From: Fulvia fulva
Taxonomy: Eukaryota; Ascomycota; Dothideomycetes; Mycosphaerellales; Mycosphaerellaceae
Length of the DNA stretch: 64,000 bases
Direction: 5' to 3'
Assembly: GCF_020509005.1 (NCBI RefSeq)
Contig: NC_063016.1
Span: 1,612,001 to 1,676,000, forward strand
Both the position numbers and the translations under genes were made by a program. Below the pieces are notes generated by a model that saw only the letters and a program-made list of their open reading frames with translations, was not told the origin of the DNA and searched no databases. This document shows positions 45,199 to 56,785 of the stretch, in pieces. Each line of letters opens with the position of its first letter. Within the stretch, counting starts at the first letter, position 1.

Positions 45199-47911
45199 CT
45201 ACGAACTTCGATTGCCCATCGGCTCGAATGGGAAGCACCCCGCCACTGTCGCCATGACAATGTACAGGGCCGCGCAAAGATAGATCGGCACCGGCGTGCT
45301 TGTATCGGCGTAACTGTCGCACTGTCAGTCAAGACCTATGATCAGGTGCGACGTACTCACGTGGCAATCACTGCACTCATGATACCCATGATGCGGTTGA
45401 GACCAATCGATATGCCATTGCCGGTTCCGCGGTGCGCGGAAGGCAGGACCTCGGGGGTGTAGGCATAAAGCGTGCCATAGTAGATGTTCTGTAGCGCGCG
45501 TGTCAGTCTCAGCCCGAATCGCGCATCGCACCTTTCGCAAACTTCGGCCTCGGTGGTCTCCAAGTGGCCACGGTCCTTCTCTAATTGGCATGAGGGCACA
45601 TGGAGACCAGTTTTCTACCATCATGGACAGTCTGCAGTTCAGACATCATGCAGTGACAGACAGCCAAGCAAGATTAGGCGAATGCTCCGCAGATTTCGGA
45701 ACGGCTTTTTGTGGTCGATTAAGTGGCCTCCCACGACCAGATTCACATGCAACATGCAGCAGAGATATGATGAAGGCCCATCACCTATACAAGGCAAGTT
45801 CGAGTCCAGTTCTTCTACGGTGTGGACATCGCGCGAGTCGAGTAGGATGCAGTCCTTGGCACACCATCCGGACAAAATGACCAAGACCCTGGTACTCAGA
45901 GCACGAGCCAAAGGTTGGCGGATAGGGCCAGAATGATATTCGTATTCGAAGCGTCCAGACACTTTGCGTAAGTTGCAAAGTGTGATGAAGGCTGATCACC
46001 CAGGCATTGCATGTCGATTCTCCAGCTTCCAGCGTTGGGCACTATGCACAGCGCGCAAAAGTGCGGTGTCAAGGCTCACCACCCAGACAAGGCATATCGA
46101 TCGTCCAGTATCCAGATCTGGGCACTGTGCATCATGCGCGAGGTACGTTGTTGAGGCCCACCACCCCAACAAGGCATATTGGCTCTCCAGCATCCAGGTA
46201 TGGGCACATTGCATGTAGCGCAAAGTGCGGTGTTAAGGCTCACCATCCAGACAAAGCAGGTCAGGCTTGGCGAGTAGAAGCTAAGATCCGGCGTCTTTCG
46301 TTCGAACAAGGATAGATTGATGCACTCTTGCTACGGAACATAAAGCAAAGCAGGGGGCAGGAAAAACTTACAAGACAAAAGCTGATAGCACAGGTAAAAC
46401 CAAGGTTTTGAGCGTTACTTCGCACCTGCGTGTATGCGAAGAAGAACGCCATCGTAACGAGGGCGCCAATAATCTGTGCACGGTCAGTGAGTGGTATTGT
46501 GATGCGAGAGGTAATGTACGTACCATGGTTCCCCGACGTCCCCAGAAGATCCTCGACCTGCACATGAATCCGGCCAGAATGGGAGATGGAATGGAGCAAA
46601 GATTGGCAATAGCGTAGTTGCGCCATCTGGCACTGTCACTCAAGCCTCCGAGAGCTGCTCCACGGGTTGCCAGATATGTGGGCAAGAATACATTGAAAAG
46701 AGGGTACGCGAGGCCGATTAGCAGCCACGAAATCCATATCAGACTGGTGCTGAGAGCCAACTTCTTGGTGACGAACAAACCCTTAAGGTGCAGGCCGACC
46801 TCTCCGAAGGAGAAGCGGTTGCTGGCGTTAGCAGATACTGAGCCGCGACGCTCGCGACCGGTAGCAGCTCCAGTGATTCCGCAAGCCTCCATGCGTTCAA
46901 GTGTCAAACTGCAGGGCCGGTTGTACTTCTTCGCAATCCACTGCAGAGTCTCGACGACCTCAGCGTCCTTGCCCATTCCAACCAAGTACTTCGGTGTTTC
47001 CCTTAGCCTGATGATTGTGACTCGTGCCAGGGACATCGCAAGGACCAGAGCTCCGCTGGTGAACCACATATATCGCCATCCAGCATTGTTACTCCAGCCA
47101 CAAGCAATTCCAGTATCGGCGGGGTCATCTAAACAAAAGGGCATTAGCCAAACTCAGACACGACGTGTCAATGCCTCAACTGCTACCGAGCTGGGAATGC
47201 CGCGCGCATGTTCCAGACAGATGCTGCCTCCGCCCGCCGAAGTTACTCACCGCAGGAGAAGTTGGGCATGTACGCCCAGGCAAACAGACCAGCGATAAGC
47301 TGACCAACGCCCCACCAGGAAGCCATTAGAGTCAGAAGCCATTGGTCCTTCGAAGGGAGATATTCAAGAAAAACTGCAGTATCCAGAACCAAGTTGCCAC
47401 CAGATCCGAATGCAGTCATGCAGACGAAGAAGCCGAGCAGGATCCAGCTGTTCGAAGCTCCAGCCACAATACAGAAGACCGACGAAAGCAGCAGCGAGAT
47501 ATTGAACGCATACTTTCGCCCAATCAAGTCTGCGCTCAGACCCCAGAATAGCGCACCGACCAGCATCCCGACATACGCAGCAACTGTTAAGCCATACTCG
47601 AATCCCGGGCTGAATTCGTACGCAGCTTGTCCAGCAATAATCGACTGGATCAGCAGAATCAACGAGTCTACTGCATATCCAAACCCATTCAACACAAACA
47701 GCTTCCACTGGTATGTAGTCATGCCAATCTCGTCGATCGCGTTGTTTACTAGGTGCATTTTGGCATCCAATACTGGGTCGACATGTTCCTGACCAAGTAG
47801 GTCGCCCTTTCCGACCGATAATTCATCGCTCATTCGTTCTTGCGGCGAGTCGGTTGCCTGCGCATACTTGAGGTCGCCATAGTTCGGGTTCTTATCGTCG
47901 TAGTCGGCCAT
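45199..47911 (-). CDS. MFS transporter, SV2/SVOP-like fungal family
   Basis: Five exons: 47,911-47,251, 47,128-46,524, 46,473-46,372, 45,488-45,361 and 45,313-45,199; 536 residues. A cytosolic N-terminus of about 65 residues precedes hydrophobic helices consistent with a 12-helix major facilitator. MFS motif A is GLSADLIGRK (124-133); GGNLVLDTAVFLEYLP (171-186) and, in exon 4, YTPEVLPSAHRGTGNG are signatures of the fungal SV2/SVOP-like group. The substrate is not predictable. Every junction restores conserved sequence (CDDPADT; GTM-IIGA; SFCL-NIYYG; VIATYADTS). The third intron is 883 bp and carries a minisatellite, unusual against introns of 47-122 bp in the same gene. The C-terminus FPFEPMGNRSS fits the family. 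A plasma membrane location is inferred. Confidence 0.88.
45489..46371 (-). other. 883-bp intron 3 of the MFS gene
   Basis: Bounded by gtaagt (minus strand, from 46,371) and tacag (at 45,489). Family sequence continues directly across it, so no exon is expected inside. About a third of it is an 82-bp tandem repeat. Confidence 0.75.
45963..46262 (+). repeat. About 82-bp minisatellite inside an MFS intron
   Basis: Roughly three and a half units with landmarks gtgcggtgt, aaggctcacca, ccagacaaggcat, ctccagcatccag and gggcac. Spacing between equivalent landmarks is 82-88 bp. A weaker relative (caccatccggacaaaatg) lies at about 45,860, so the array may once have been longer. Confidence 0.85.
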
Positions 47912-49022
47912 CTCGACGTCGCCTTCGAGGCCGTCGCAACTCGCTCGAGCAAGAAGGCGTTCGGTCTGTTCGCGTTGATTGCTAGGTCCGCTATCCAGGG
48001 TGAATACAGATGCTCAATCGAGTAGTTTCAGGTGGGGAAAAAGCGAGCATGTACAGAAGTACCAGCCAAAACAAATGTGTCGCGTGGGAGCACAACCAAA
48101 GCTGACGCTGCGGGCAGACACAGCAGACTTTAAACAACGCTGCAGAGCTGCACAGTGTCGATCACGCGGTGGGATCTTCAGCCTCTCGCTTGGTAGAGTT
48201 TGCGCCTTATCTTATTCCGCACGTGGCGTGTTGACGGTCTGCAAGACACGGCGAACCTGTTGTGGGACTCACCTCTCGGCGTTGGTCTCGTAGTCTCGAG
48301 TACTGTGCATGCTTCTCCATTCCTCTGCCGCTCAAGACGGCCTGCGTCCGGCTGCTGGCCCGTCTGGCAGGCACTGCCGGTGGGACACTGGCGAAATGCC
48401 AATGCCTCTGCAGAGCTAGGGTGCGCGGCGGAGGTGGTCGATGGTACAGTGGTATCGCGCTAGTTGCTGTCCTCGGCTATGATCGGCGTGACCAAGACAC
48501 TGGACCCTGGTCATGCCGTGCCCACCTGCCTACGATAAAAGTCGTCTCCGCAGGTCCACAGCGTAAGGGAGATGTTGTGATGTACGAGAATGGCAGTGCG
48601 CAGGCATGAGACCGGCAGATGGTGGTCGAAAAAGTGCGGACGAAGTTGCTCCAATTGACTTTGGAACCTTCCTCGGCAATAGTCCGGCAGCAGGAACGAA
48701 TGGTCGCGCAGGCAGTTGCATAGGTCAGCAACATGTGAAAATACCTTGGTATAGTACATTCACTTCACCGTGATCAACGCATCTGTCTAGTCACGCTCCT
48801 GCGATGGCACTGCAAAATAGGCTCGCAGCCATAGGCCATTGCAAGAATGAACAGCATCGAGCAATTGAGCATGCAGGCCGGGAGCAGCCGGAATCCACCA
48901 TGTCAACCAGGCCTCTCCGGGCCATGTTATTGACGCCAAGAACTACTGGATTCATGCCATTGCACGAAGATAGAAGCAAGTCTCCCCGTATCTGGATCCT
49001 AATATCTTCAAACGACTCCGCT
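47912..49022. other. MFS upstream region, no gene seen
   Basis: 1.1 kb of mixed sequence between two minus-strand genes. Open frames of 60-115 codons on both strands have no recognisable domain. Presumed promoter and UTR. Confidence 0.6.
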
Positions 49023-49964
49023 TTACACTGAAATGCTGATCTGCCGCCTGGTCTTGACCGCTTCCGCATCCGCATCCGCTTCCGGCGTCTCAGCAGACAA
49101 CTCCTGTGGCTCTCTAATCCCAGACGGAGCTTCGCTAGGCTGGCTGTAAGTCTCCATCTCTACACCATGGGTTTTCGTATCTTTTATGAAAGGAGCGGAC
49201 CCTCGACCGTCGAATGCTGCGCGAGAGTCCTGAGGCGCTATTAGTCGCTGCTCCCCATGGTCTCCTTGCACCATCTTCCGCTTGTGGCGGCGCCAAAACA
49301 CGAACATGCCAATCGCCAGGACCGAAAGACCAACACCAATGCCGACTCCAGCACCAATTCCAATCGTACTGGATGCCGAGTCTTGAGTTTCGCTGCTTGT
49401 AGCTGATGCAGCGGGACTGCCAATTCCCGAGGCAAGGCTCGATGAGAGACTTGTCGATGGTGTTGATGACGAAGGGGACGCCAAAGCAAACGTGACGTCC
49501 TACGACGTTGAAGAGGCAGCGGAGTTTGGTGTTGATGCACTTGTGGACGAGCTCACGACGGGCGGCTTAATCCAGAATTGTCGACTGGTAAAGCCACCGC
49601 CGGCCAATTTTTCGGGCGTACCCTCGGCATCGACTGCTCGAAGCATGAAGGGTATGCTGCAATTGATGTAGCACTCGGCCTCCCAGTCCAACGTCTGGGG
49701 GACATAGCCACCTGGACAACATCAGTTGGCGGGCATGTCAAGGTGTCCTGCGTTCCAACTTACTAGCAAGCATACGCGGCGAGTTGTAAGACTGATTGGC
49801 AATGATACAAAGGTTGACCGATGGAAAGTCTGTCGTCCATCTAATTGTCATCATTGCGCCCTCGTCGAACATTTGAGCGCTGCCCGAAGGCCAGTCGAAA
49901 GTGCCCTGGCTGCCGCCGATGGGAGTCGGTGATAGCGAGGCATACAGCGACGGTGTCTGAGCTT
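49023..49964 (-). CDS. Ser/Thr-rich membrane protein with Ig-like ectodomain, 5' end missing
   Basis: Minus-strand gene whose first exon (signal peptide) I cannot place. Exon 49,964-49,764 encodes TPIGGSQGTFDWPSGS and MMTIRWTTDFPSVNLCIIAN, a beta-sandwich pattern like the Kre9/KNH N-terminal type (PF10342). A 52-bp intron (49,763-49,712) follows; then LDWEAECYINCSIPFMLRAV, a Ser/Thr linker, a transmembrane helix (IGIGAGVGIGVGLSVLAIGM) and RRHKRK. In the linker is an in-frame TAG (49,502-49,500, minus strand). Either it is a nonsense mutation or it is removed by a possible 87-bp intron (49,503-49,417, gtagga...ggcag), which keeps the frame. The protein would be a cell-surface protein of unknown role. 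Confidence 0.6.
49712..49763 (-). other. Intron of the Ser/Thr-rich membrane protein gene
   Basis: 52 bp, gtaagt...gtccag on the minus strand. It joins MLAS to GYVPQTLDWEAEC in a pattern typical of this protein type. Confidence 0.75.
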
Positions 49965-51365
49965 CTGTGAAGGGGAGGGACCGCGAGCAACAGCCTCGAT
50001 ATGATCTGCCTTCTGAACGCCATCGTCGCTGTTCTCGCGCCGAATGTTCACGGGCTTATCGATATTGCACATGAGGATCTCCGTGACGCGATGGCAGGAA
50101 CCTGTGCGATGAGATAAAGTCAACAGGGTGCCTGTGTGGAGTTTTGGCTGGAATTGCGCCTCCAGAGTACGAGAGTCTGCTTTTCAGCTGTTGCTGCAGA
50201 TCCACAAAGGGCATGAATCGCGCTTCGCCACCACCATAATCCACTTCCACAAGCGACAGCGTGCTGTGCTACCTTATGCAGCCGTGGCGATCAGAAACCA
50301 CTCCTGCTTGCCGTCACGGGGCGCCATGGCGGCAGAGGGCATATCAATGCCTGCATCTGAAAGGCCCTGAGTGGTTCACTGCCGAATTTTCGCTTCCTCC
50401 TGTTGCGGGTGATCGACTACAGTACTGCCTGCACATCTGAAATCCCGTCCTCTTGACAGCGACTGTCTCAGCTATATTGTGCATTAAGCAGACTGGACCA
50501 ATCAGCGTCACACTCGACAGAACAGTCGTGCCCGCGACGTTGTAAATGCTCGTGGTAATCTGCGAGCCTCAAAGCTGTATGTTAAGCGCGACAGCCCTCC
50601 GCAGAGAATTATTGATCTGTTGAAAGGACTGATGTTCCCCGGGTACGGTCACCACTATCAGAAGACTGCCGGCTGCGTTGCTTGGTCATAAACCGGTGTG
50701 GATCGCCGGTGACACAACATTAATGGAGTCGGGTTGCCGAGTCCACATGCGCTGTTACCACTCTCCAGACCACAGCCATGCTGCAAGTATGCTTCGAAGG
50801 TGCGTCTACGATAATGATGATGCATAAATGCTGTCCCAAGAATGCACACGGCATATCATGAGCAGGACGGTTGCAGCCATTCTCAGCCCTAATAACAAGG
50901 CGATATATGAAGAAGCGCACCGCTCAGACAGTCAGACTTGGGTAGCTGCCTTATCTATCAGCTATCCCTGACTTGTCCGCTGTGGCCTCAAGCAGAGCCT
51001 CGAGCACCAACGTGGCGGCGACGCGCCTTGTGTCACGGCGCGACGATTGGCTAGGGCAAATGTCCCATTGCGAGACAGCTGAAAATATGCATCTGAAGTC
51101 ACAGGTTTGATCTTGGGCCATACGTCTCCGACCGTGGGGTACCAAAGTCTGAGCATGTGAAGCTCACTTTAGCTTGTGCGGAGGTTAGCGCCCGGCGGCC
51201 TGTTCACTTGTCATTACTCTTGCCACTACTGCATGTGGTCCCAGAGCTACGCGCTTCAACGAGCATGAATCCGTCTGCGATTCTTAGCCACTCTGGTCAG
51301 AGCGCACCTACTGGCACAACGACAAACGCAACTCCGAACGTCAAAACCCAACCCTAGCAGCCACG
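49965..51365. other. Intergenic region, no supported gene
   Basis: Contains the missing 5' end of the minus-strand membrane protein gene (an acceptor cag ends at 49,965 on the minus strand) and the promoter of the GT31-like gene. No other convincing frame. Confidence 0.5.
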
Positions 51366-52697
51366 ATGGGCAACAAAAGATTCAGTCCAATCATTTTGCT
51401 CGCCAGTGCAAGTCTGACGGCGTTGATGATAGTTTGGACCTTGACGCATCCTCACATGCTCAAAGTCGGCCCCCATACCATCTCTACTTATCCAAAGACG
51501 CTCCCCTGCAAACAACCGCCCGGAGCCGAACACATTGTGGTCGTGATCCGGACTGGGTCCACGGAGATCGAAAGCAGGTTGCCAGTGCACTTCCGAACGT
51601 CAATGCGATGCTTTCCTCACTACATGATCTTCTCCGATCACGAGGAGTACTTTGAGGACAACCAGATCCACGACGCTCTCGAGTCCGTAAGCTCCTCAAT
51701 CCGGACTCAGCACCCTGACTTTGAAATGCACCGGCGCCTCATTAAGTACGGTAGACAGGCACTCTCGACAGCCGAGCTCCACGATCTCAATGACACTCAG
51801 ACCTCGCATACCGGTAAAATCGAGAACCCCGGTTGGAAGCTCGATAAATGGAAGTTCCTGCCAATGGTGAACCGGACTTTGCACGACCATCCGGACAAGC
51901 GTTGGTTTGTGTTCATGGAGGCCGACACATATCTATTATGGTTCTCGGTACTCCAGTATGTTGCTGCACTCGACCACACAAAGCCGTACTACATCGGAAG
52001 CTCAGCTCAAATCGGCGAAGACCCATTCGCGCATGGCGGCTCCGGCTTCATCGTGTCGCAGCCAGCGATGCGTCTCGTTGTTGACCACTATGCTGCGCAC
52101 AAAGCTGATATCGAGGCCTCCACCGATGGGCATTGGGCAGGCGATTGTGTCCTGGGTAAGACGTTCAACGATGCTGGAGTGCCTCTGACCTGGGGATGGC
52201 CGATTTTTCAAGGAGAAATCCCAGGCAAGGTTCCATACTCTAGTCCAGCCGACCATCCTGGAATATATACGGACAAGCGCGTATGGTGTTATCCGGCGCT
52301 CTCGTATCACCATGTAACGCCGCAACTGATTACCGACATGTGGCAGTTCGAACAGACTTGGCTCAAATCGCACAATGCGAGCTTCCTGCACCACCATAAC
52401 GTCTTCGCAGACTTCATCGTGCCCCGAATGGTTGGACCGCAAGTCGACTGGGACAACGAGAGTGACGAAGATGTGAGAATCGTGGGTTCGCTCAACGAGT
52501 GTCGCCTGAAGTGCATAAGCAACGAGGAGTGTAAACAGTACTCCGTTGACTCGGCAAAGCGTTGCCGCACGCGTATTGATCCAGCACTTGGTGAGGCCAG
52601 TGCCGGCATCTCATCTGGTTGGGTACACCATCGGGTCCTCGAGTGGCAGGAAGACATGCGACAGTGTGATAATGAAAGCTGGCTCGGCATATGGTAG
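51366..52697 (+). CDS. GT31-like type II membrane glycosyltransferase
   Basis: 443 residues, single exon, ATG in good context (cacgATGg). A signal-anchor (residues 8-26, PIILLASASLTALMIVWTL) gives type II Golgi topology. The lumenal domain has FVFMEADTYLLWF (181-193), where EADTYL takes the place of the metal-binding DxD, then HGGSGFIVS (223-231), typical of Fringe-like GT31 enzymes, and GHWAGDCVLG (255-264). Five N-glycosylation sequons are present. The C-terminal 70 residues carry Cys379, Cys383, Cys389 and Cys400 in a PAN/apple-like spacing (ECRLKCISNEECKQY), possibly for carbohydrate or protein binding. Donor and acceptor are unknown. It converges with the gene at 53,397. Confidence 0.82.
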   Translation: MGNKRFSPIILLASASLTALMIVWTLTHPHMLKVGPHTISTYPKTLPCKQPPGAEHIVVVIRTGSTEIESRLPVHFRTSMRCFPHYMIFSDHEEYFEDNQIHDALESVSSSIRTQHPDFEMHRRLIKYGRQALSTAELHDLNDTQTSHTGKIENPGWKLDKWKFLPMVNRTLHDHPDKRWFVFMEADTYLLWFSVLQYVAALDHTKPYYIGSSAQIGEDPFAHGGSGFIVSQPAMRLVVDHYAAHKADIEASTDGHWAGDCVLGKTFNDAGVPLTWGWPIFQGEIPGKVPYSSPADHPGIYTDKRVWCYPALSYHHVTPQLITDMWQFEQTWLKSHNASFLHHHNVFADFIVPRMVGPQVDWDNESDEDVRIVGSLNECRLKCISNEECKQYSVDSAKRCRTRIDPALGEASAGISSGWVHHRVLEWQEDMRQCDNESWLGIW

Positions 52698-53396
52698 TGA
52701 GGAAACACATCCGGTGAGTCTCTGTAGCGCACTCATGTTGACAGCCAGCAAGACCATGGTGGACCGTTACCACCAAGTCAACGTCAATTGGTCTGGGAGC
52801 ATATCCAAACACTCCGTCCAGAAACTGCCAGGAAGGCCTCGACCACATCCACCTTTATTGACAACTGTTATCGACATCTACCTACACATCCTCCTCTTCC
52901 TCAACCCATTGCTCGTCCCCGTTCTCGCCTCCTAATCCTCTCCTCCAATTCCTGTTTCTGCTTTACACGTTTCTGTTCATTTTCTTTCTTTTTATGAGCG
53001 GAGGTATAGAACGCCCGGAAAATGCAGACGCAATGCGATGCAATGCAGAATACGGAACGCAACAAGAGACAACAAATGCTGAAGCTGACCCAACCTCTTC
53101 CTGCAACCAGAACAACAAGAACAACAAGGGTTCATCATATGTACAACGGCCGTACAAGATAATGTTCGCAGGCAGATACGACCTTTCAAGTACCCAGATA
53201 CTGCTCCTGGCCACCACTATCCATCAAGCCAACGATCATGCTTCAGCCAATCCCGCCTGTTGTTTCGACCAGTACGACCAAACACAGCGTGCCAGACGTA
53301 GCCGAGGACTGGAGCTTTGTGAACGAATAGCAGGTAGTACGGCAGTGACGACCGAAGAAGCATGGCCAAGACTAGCGCCGCAACGCCCGCTGAGAG
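52698..53396. other. Convergent 3' spacer
   Basis: 700 bp between two facing 3' ends. It holds pyrimidine-rich sequence (about 52,880-52,990) and no supported gene. Confidence 0.6.
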
Positions 53397-55902
53397 CTAT
53401 CCGGGTACCCTCTCGAGGCGCGGCATCGCTGGGGTGCTGGCAGGTGCCGGTGGTGGTGGGTAGTATCCTTCGTTATCGAATTCCTCGTCCTCTCCGACCG
53501 GATCGTACTCATCACCCTCATAGTCTTCTTCCTCGTCATCGTAGAACTCTTCGCCATCTGGAGGTGGCAGATTCGGGTCGTAGTTTTGAGGTTGGTTCGG
53601 TGGTGCTGGGTTTGCAGCATTGTTAACGGCATTGTTCTTCCCTTTCGCGCCTTTCTTATTCTTGCGTCCCTTCATCTTGGCCTTCTCCAGCAATCTGCGC
53701 TTCTCGGCAGCCTTCTTGCGCTCTTTACGATCCTTGATCTCGTATTGACGAATGAGGGCGTAGGGCGGCACGCCGTAGATGTCTTCATACTCGCAGAACA
53801 TGCATATGTACACATCTTGGGGCTTGGGCTGATGATGGTAGTTCTGATACTGCTGATTCTTCTTCCGTTGAGCGGCTTGTAGGGCGTATTCTCTCGTGGG
53901 GTTTCGACGGGGTCTCGGCTTCGGTGAAGGCGCGGGCTGCTGTTGATGCTGCTGCTGGTGATGATGGCTAGTTGGAGGTGCATGGTTCGCAGGGGGTGGC
54001 GGCGGTCGTGCGGCATTGTTGATGGGCGGATGGCCCCCTCGGTGGCTGGGCGTGGTCTGGGTGCCATGCGTACTCTTCCCCGGCGCTGCGGCATGTCGCT
54101 GAGGGGTGGGTGTGCCATATGGTGCAGCGTGGGCGGGATGCTGGTCAACCATCTTAGTGGCAGAATCGGATTCGCAGGTAAAGGTGAACTGTGTCTTGGG
54201 AGTTGTGGAGGTGGACAGGCTAGCTGCTGACTGGAGAAGACTCACGTTCTCCCGACCTTTCACCGCGGGAGTCAAAGGCCCTTGCTCTGCAGCCGTCTTG
54301 ATGGCCTGCGATATGATTCCACCCGTGTTCTCGACCCCGGAGTCTAACAAAGAGCATCACGTCAGCCATCAAATATTCAACCACGATTGGTTCATCCATC
54401 AACTGGACCTTGGTTAGCACTCACCTGCTGCATCGTCACTGCGAACAGTGCCATTCGGGTGTCGCGAGTTGTGCAGATTGCTGGTGTTGACGGCGTGGGC
54501 GAGTGGCTTGCGGTGCCTTGCTTCCTGGCGGCCGTATCTCCCGCGGCCGGCACCGCTGATGCCTGTCCCTGAGCCTCCATTGCTCGCGTGCGCAGCTTGG
54601 GCATGATACTGTTCCAGCTCTGCTGCCGTCATACCATGCACAGAGATATCGTCCGGTGCGCCGTTCCTGTGTGTATTGCTTATGCCCATGTTGGCCATCT
54701 CGGCGCTGAGTGAACTCTGGTGCATGCTCGAGGCTCCTGACAGCGGAATCTTTCTCTTCTTCTTGTTGCTGGTGTTCTCGAAACTCTCATACCCATCCGC
54801 AGAAGATGCTGTTGACCCGGTTGGTGGAGATTTGCCTGATGCGCGGGCAGCTTCCACCAATCTTCGTTGCAGCGAGTCCACCGGCTTAACCGCGACGCCA
54901 TTCGTCATCATGGGTGCAGGAGGATAGCGATAATCTGGATGATCGAACTCGACCTCATCCTCACCACTGTCAGCGTCCTCATGGCAAGTGCAGTGATGGT
55001 GGACTAGTCTATGTCCACGACGGTGTTGACAATGGTCGTAATCCTCGTCATCGGGGTCGTGATCGTGGTCGTGGTCGTGGTCGTGGTCGCGGTGTGCGTG
55101 ACCATTCGTGAGATGACGATGATGGTTCGGTGCGCTCGTCTCGGGTATGTTGAAGCTCAAGGTGGGCGGAATCGGCGGTGGTTCGGGAGGGAACTGAATG
55201 GTGGACGCTTGCTCTGGCGAGAGCTTCGACTTCAGTCGATTCCGAGGGAGTGGTCTAATCGCTCGCTCAGGGTATATCGGCGAGGCCGTGTCGGGAGAGC
55301 GAGCAGCGGAAAAGGACGAAGATGGAGAAAAGGCTGTCTGAGCGTACTCTAAATATCGTGTTAGCAAGCAACGACCGTGAGCGAGGAAGGACTTGGATGG
55401 GGCGTGAGCAATGAGCCGGACTTGGGGTATCATCCCCCAGCAGCCAACCTCTGATCTCTTCCTTGGTGACTGCGCCCTCTGGCTCCTTCTTGTCCCAAGC
55501 GATGCGCTCTGGTGTCCATGTCCCGTTGCGTTCCAAGGCATTCGCTTCATCCAGCACTGCTTTCATGAATTCCCATCCGCCATTCACCCACCAACCATAA
55601 GATCGTGGGCGCTGGACCATGACTTCCCGCTTCGATGAAGCAACACACCAATGCTTTATGTCTTGGATAGTATAGCCCTCCGACAGCAGATCGCAGAAGC
55701 GTGCGCAGAACATGACGACCTTTCGACCATCCGCGCTGCCAAAGTCTGTAGGGAATGATGTCCATATCCTTCTGCCCGGCCGCATGTAGACGGTGATGTA
55801 GTCTCTCAAAGTGCGGGTGACGGTGAATAATGCCTCGCTGCCCGTGTCGCCATCGCCGCCATCCGGTGTCCATGTGTCGTACGTACCCGTCGCTGCAGCC
55901 AT
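53397..55902 (-). CDS. Conserved fungal protein of unknown function, His/Asp-rich centre
   Basis: Three exons: 55,902-55,422, 55,348-54,425 and 54,343-53,397; 783 residues. The N-terminal 160 residues are a compact, Trp/Arg-rich domain (MRPGRRIWTSFPTDFG, then RPRSYGWWVNGGWEFMKAV). Next comes a proline-rich part (IYPERAIRPLPRNRLKSKLS, FPPEPPPIPPT), then a HDHDHDHDHD tract near residues 245-258 and a His/Cys-rich patch. The C-terminal third has a basic motif: CMFCEYEDIYG (CxxC at 649-652), ALIRQYEIKDRKERKKAAEK and KAKMKGRKNKK, followed by an acidic tail. I recognise no named family; the charged, low-complexity layout suggests a nuclear or chromatin/RNA role (inference). The first donor, GTCCGG, is weak; the junction is supported mainly by frame and continuity. 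Confidence 0.72.
54344..54424 (-). other. Intron 2 of the gene at 53,397
   Basis: 81 bp, gtgagt...gttag. Joins VRSDDAA to DSGVENTGG in frame. Confidence 0.85.
55061..55092 (+). repeat. (gtggtc) microsatellite coding His-Asp repeats
   Basis: In-frame hexanucleotide repeat inside the conserved fungal protein gene, on the opposite strand coding HDHDHD. Likely variable in length between strains. Confidence 0.85.
55349..55421 (-). other. Intron 1 of the gene at 53,397 (weak donor)
   Basis: 73 bp, gtccgg...tttag with a good branch-point-like gctaac. The donor is non-standard; the frame joins LLGDDTP to KYAQTAFSPS. Confidence 0.6.
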
Positions 55903-56785
55903 GCTCCCTCTCTTATGGTCCTGCAGAACCTCTCCCACAGCACAAAGTCCAAGCACGTTGCCCTTGCGATCCAAGATAGTGGATCGGTGCTCAAGATGAT
56001 AGCAATCTCTCTCCTCACACGCACGGCTCGATCAAAAAAGCGATTCTGCCCCTCGAGTCAGTTTCGTCATCCACCATCATATTTTCATAGCCTCGAAGCA
56101 ATCCTGTTCGGTCAGACGTACATCTTCTGCTATCCAGGAATACGGTCGGTGGTGTTGTCGTGTGCAGGACCAGGATGAAGCAGTCACATCCGCGGGAGGA
56201 CATCACGGACAACGTACAGCGAATAGACTCGGCGGGCCCGCAGCCGGCTACCGAGCAGGGATGCGTTTTAGGTGGAGATTCGCTGCACTTCTGATGACCT
56301 TCTCCTTTCTTTCTATCATGACATGCAATGATTTCAACAATTTGTTATGTGAATGAAAGTGTCATCTCGTGAATCCGACGCTACATTGTGGAAATCATCA
56401 ATAGCCATAGATCACGCCTTGAACAGTGTGGCAAAGGGAACCGAACATCCCCCACGTAACCAACGATGTCGAAGCCCACGCGAAGAGGATCTATGCCATT
56501 CTATGGCCCACCTTGTTGGCCACATGCACACTCGCCATGGCACATATCTCGCTTCTCTGACCACCGATCGGGGATGTCAGACACGTTGCGCGCAGCCGAG
56601 ACCCGGCTTGAAAATCAACAGGAACAAAGCCGAGGTGTAAGTCTGCGAAAATATGCACTAGGTACCTATCAAAACGCCTCTGTATGCTACTATGCTATGC
56701 TATGCTACTGTCTGCTGTCATACTGTTGTCCGGAAAGCACTCATGCAGCACCTACAACCATATGCCATCCCTCGCGCCTCGCCAC
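55903..56785. other. Spacer upstream of the gene at 53,397 and downstream of VPS13
   Basis: About 0.9 kb. It holds a short (tatgc) run at 56,682-56,708 and no supported gene. Confidence 0.6.

Noticed and set aside
45963..46262. Open frames (75-102 codons) over the intron minisatellite as genes
   Set aside because: They arise from the repeat unit in several frames on both strands and interrupt an otherwise continuous MFS family sequence.
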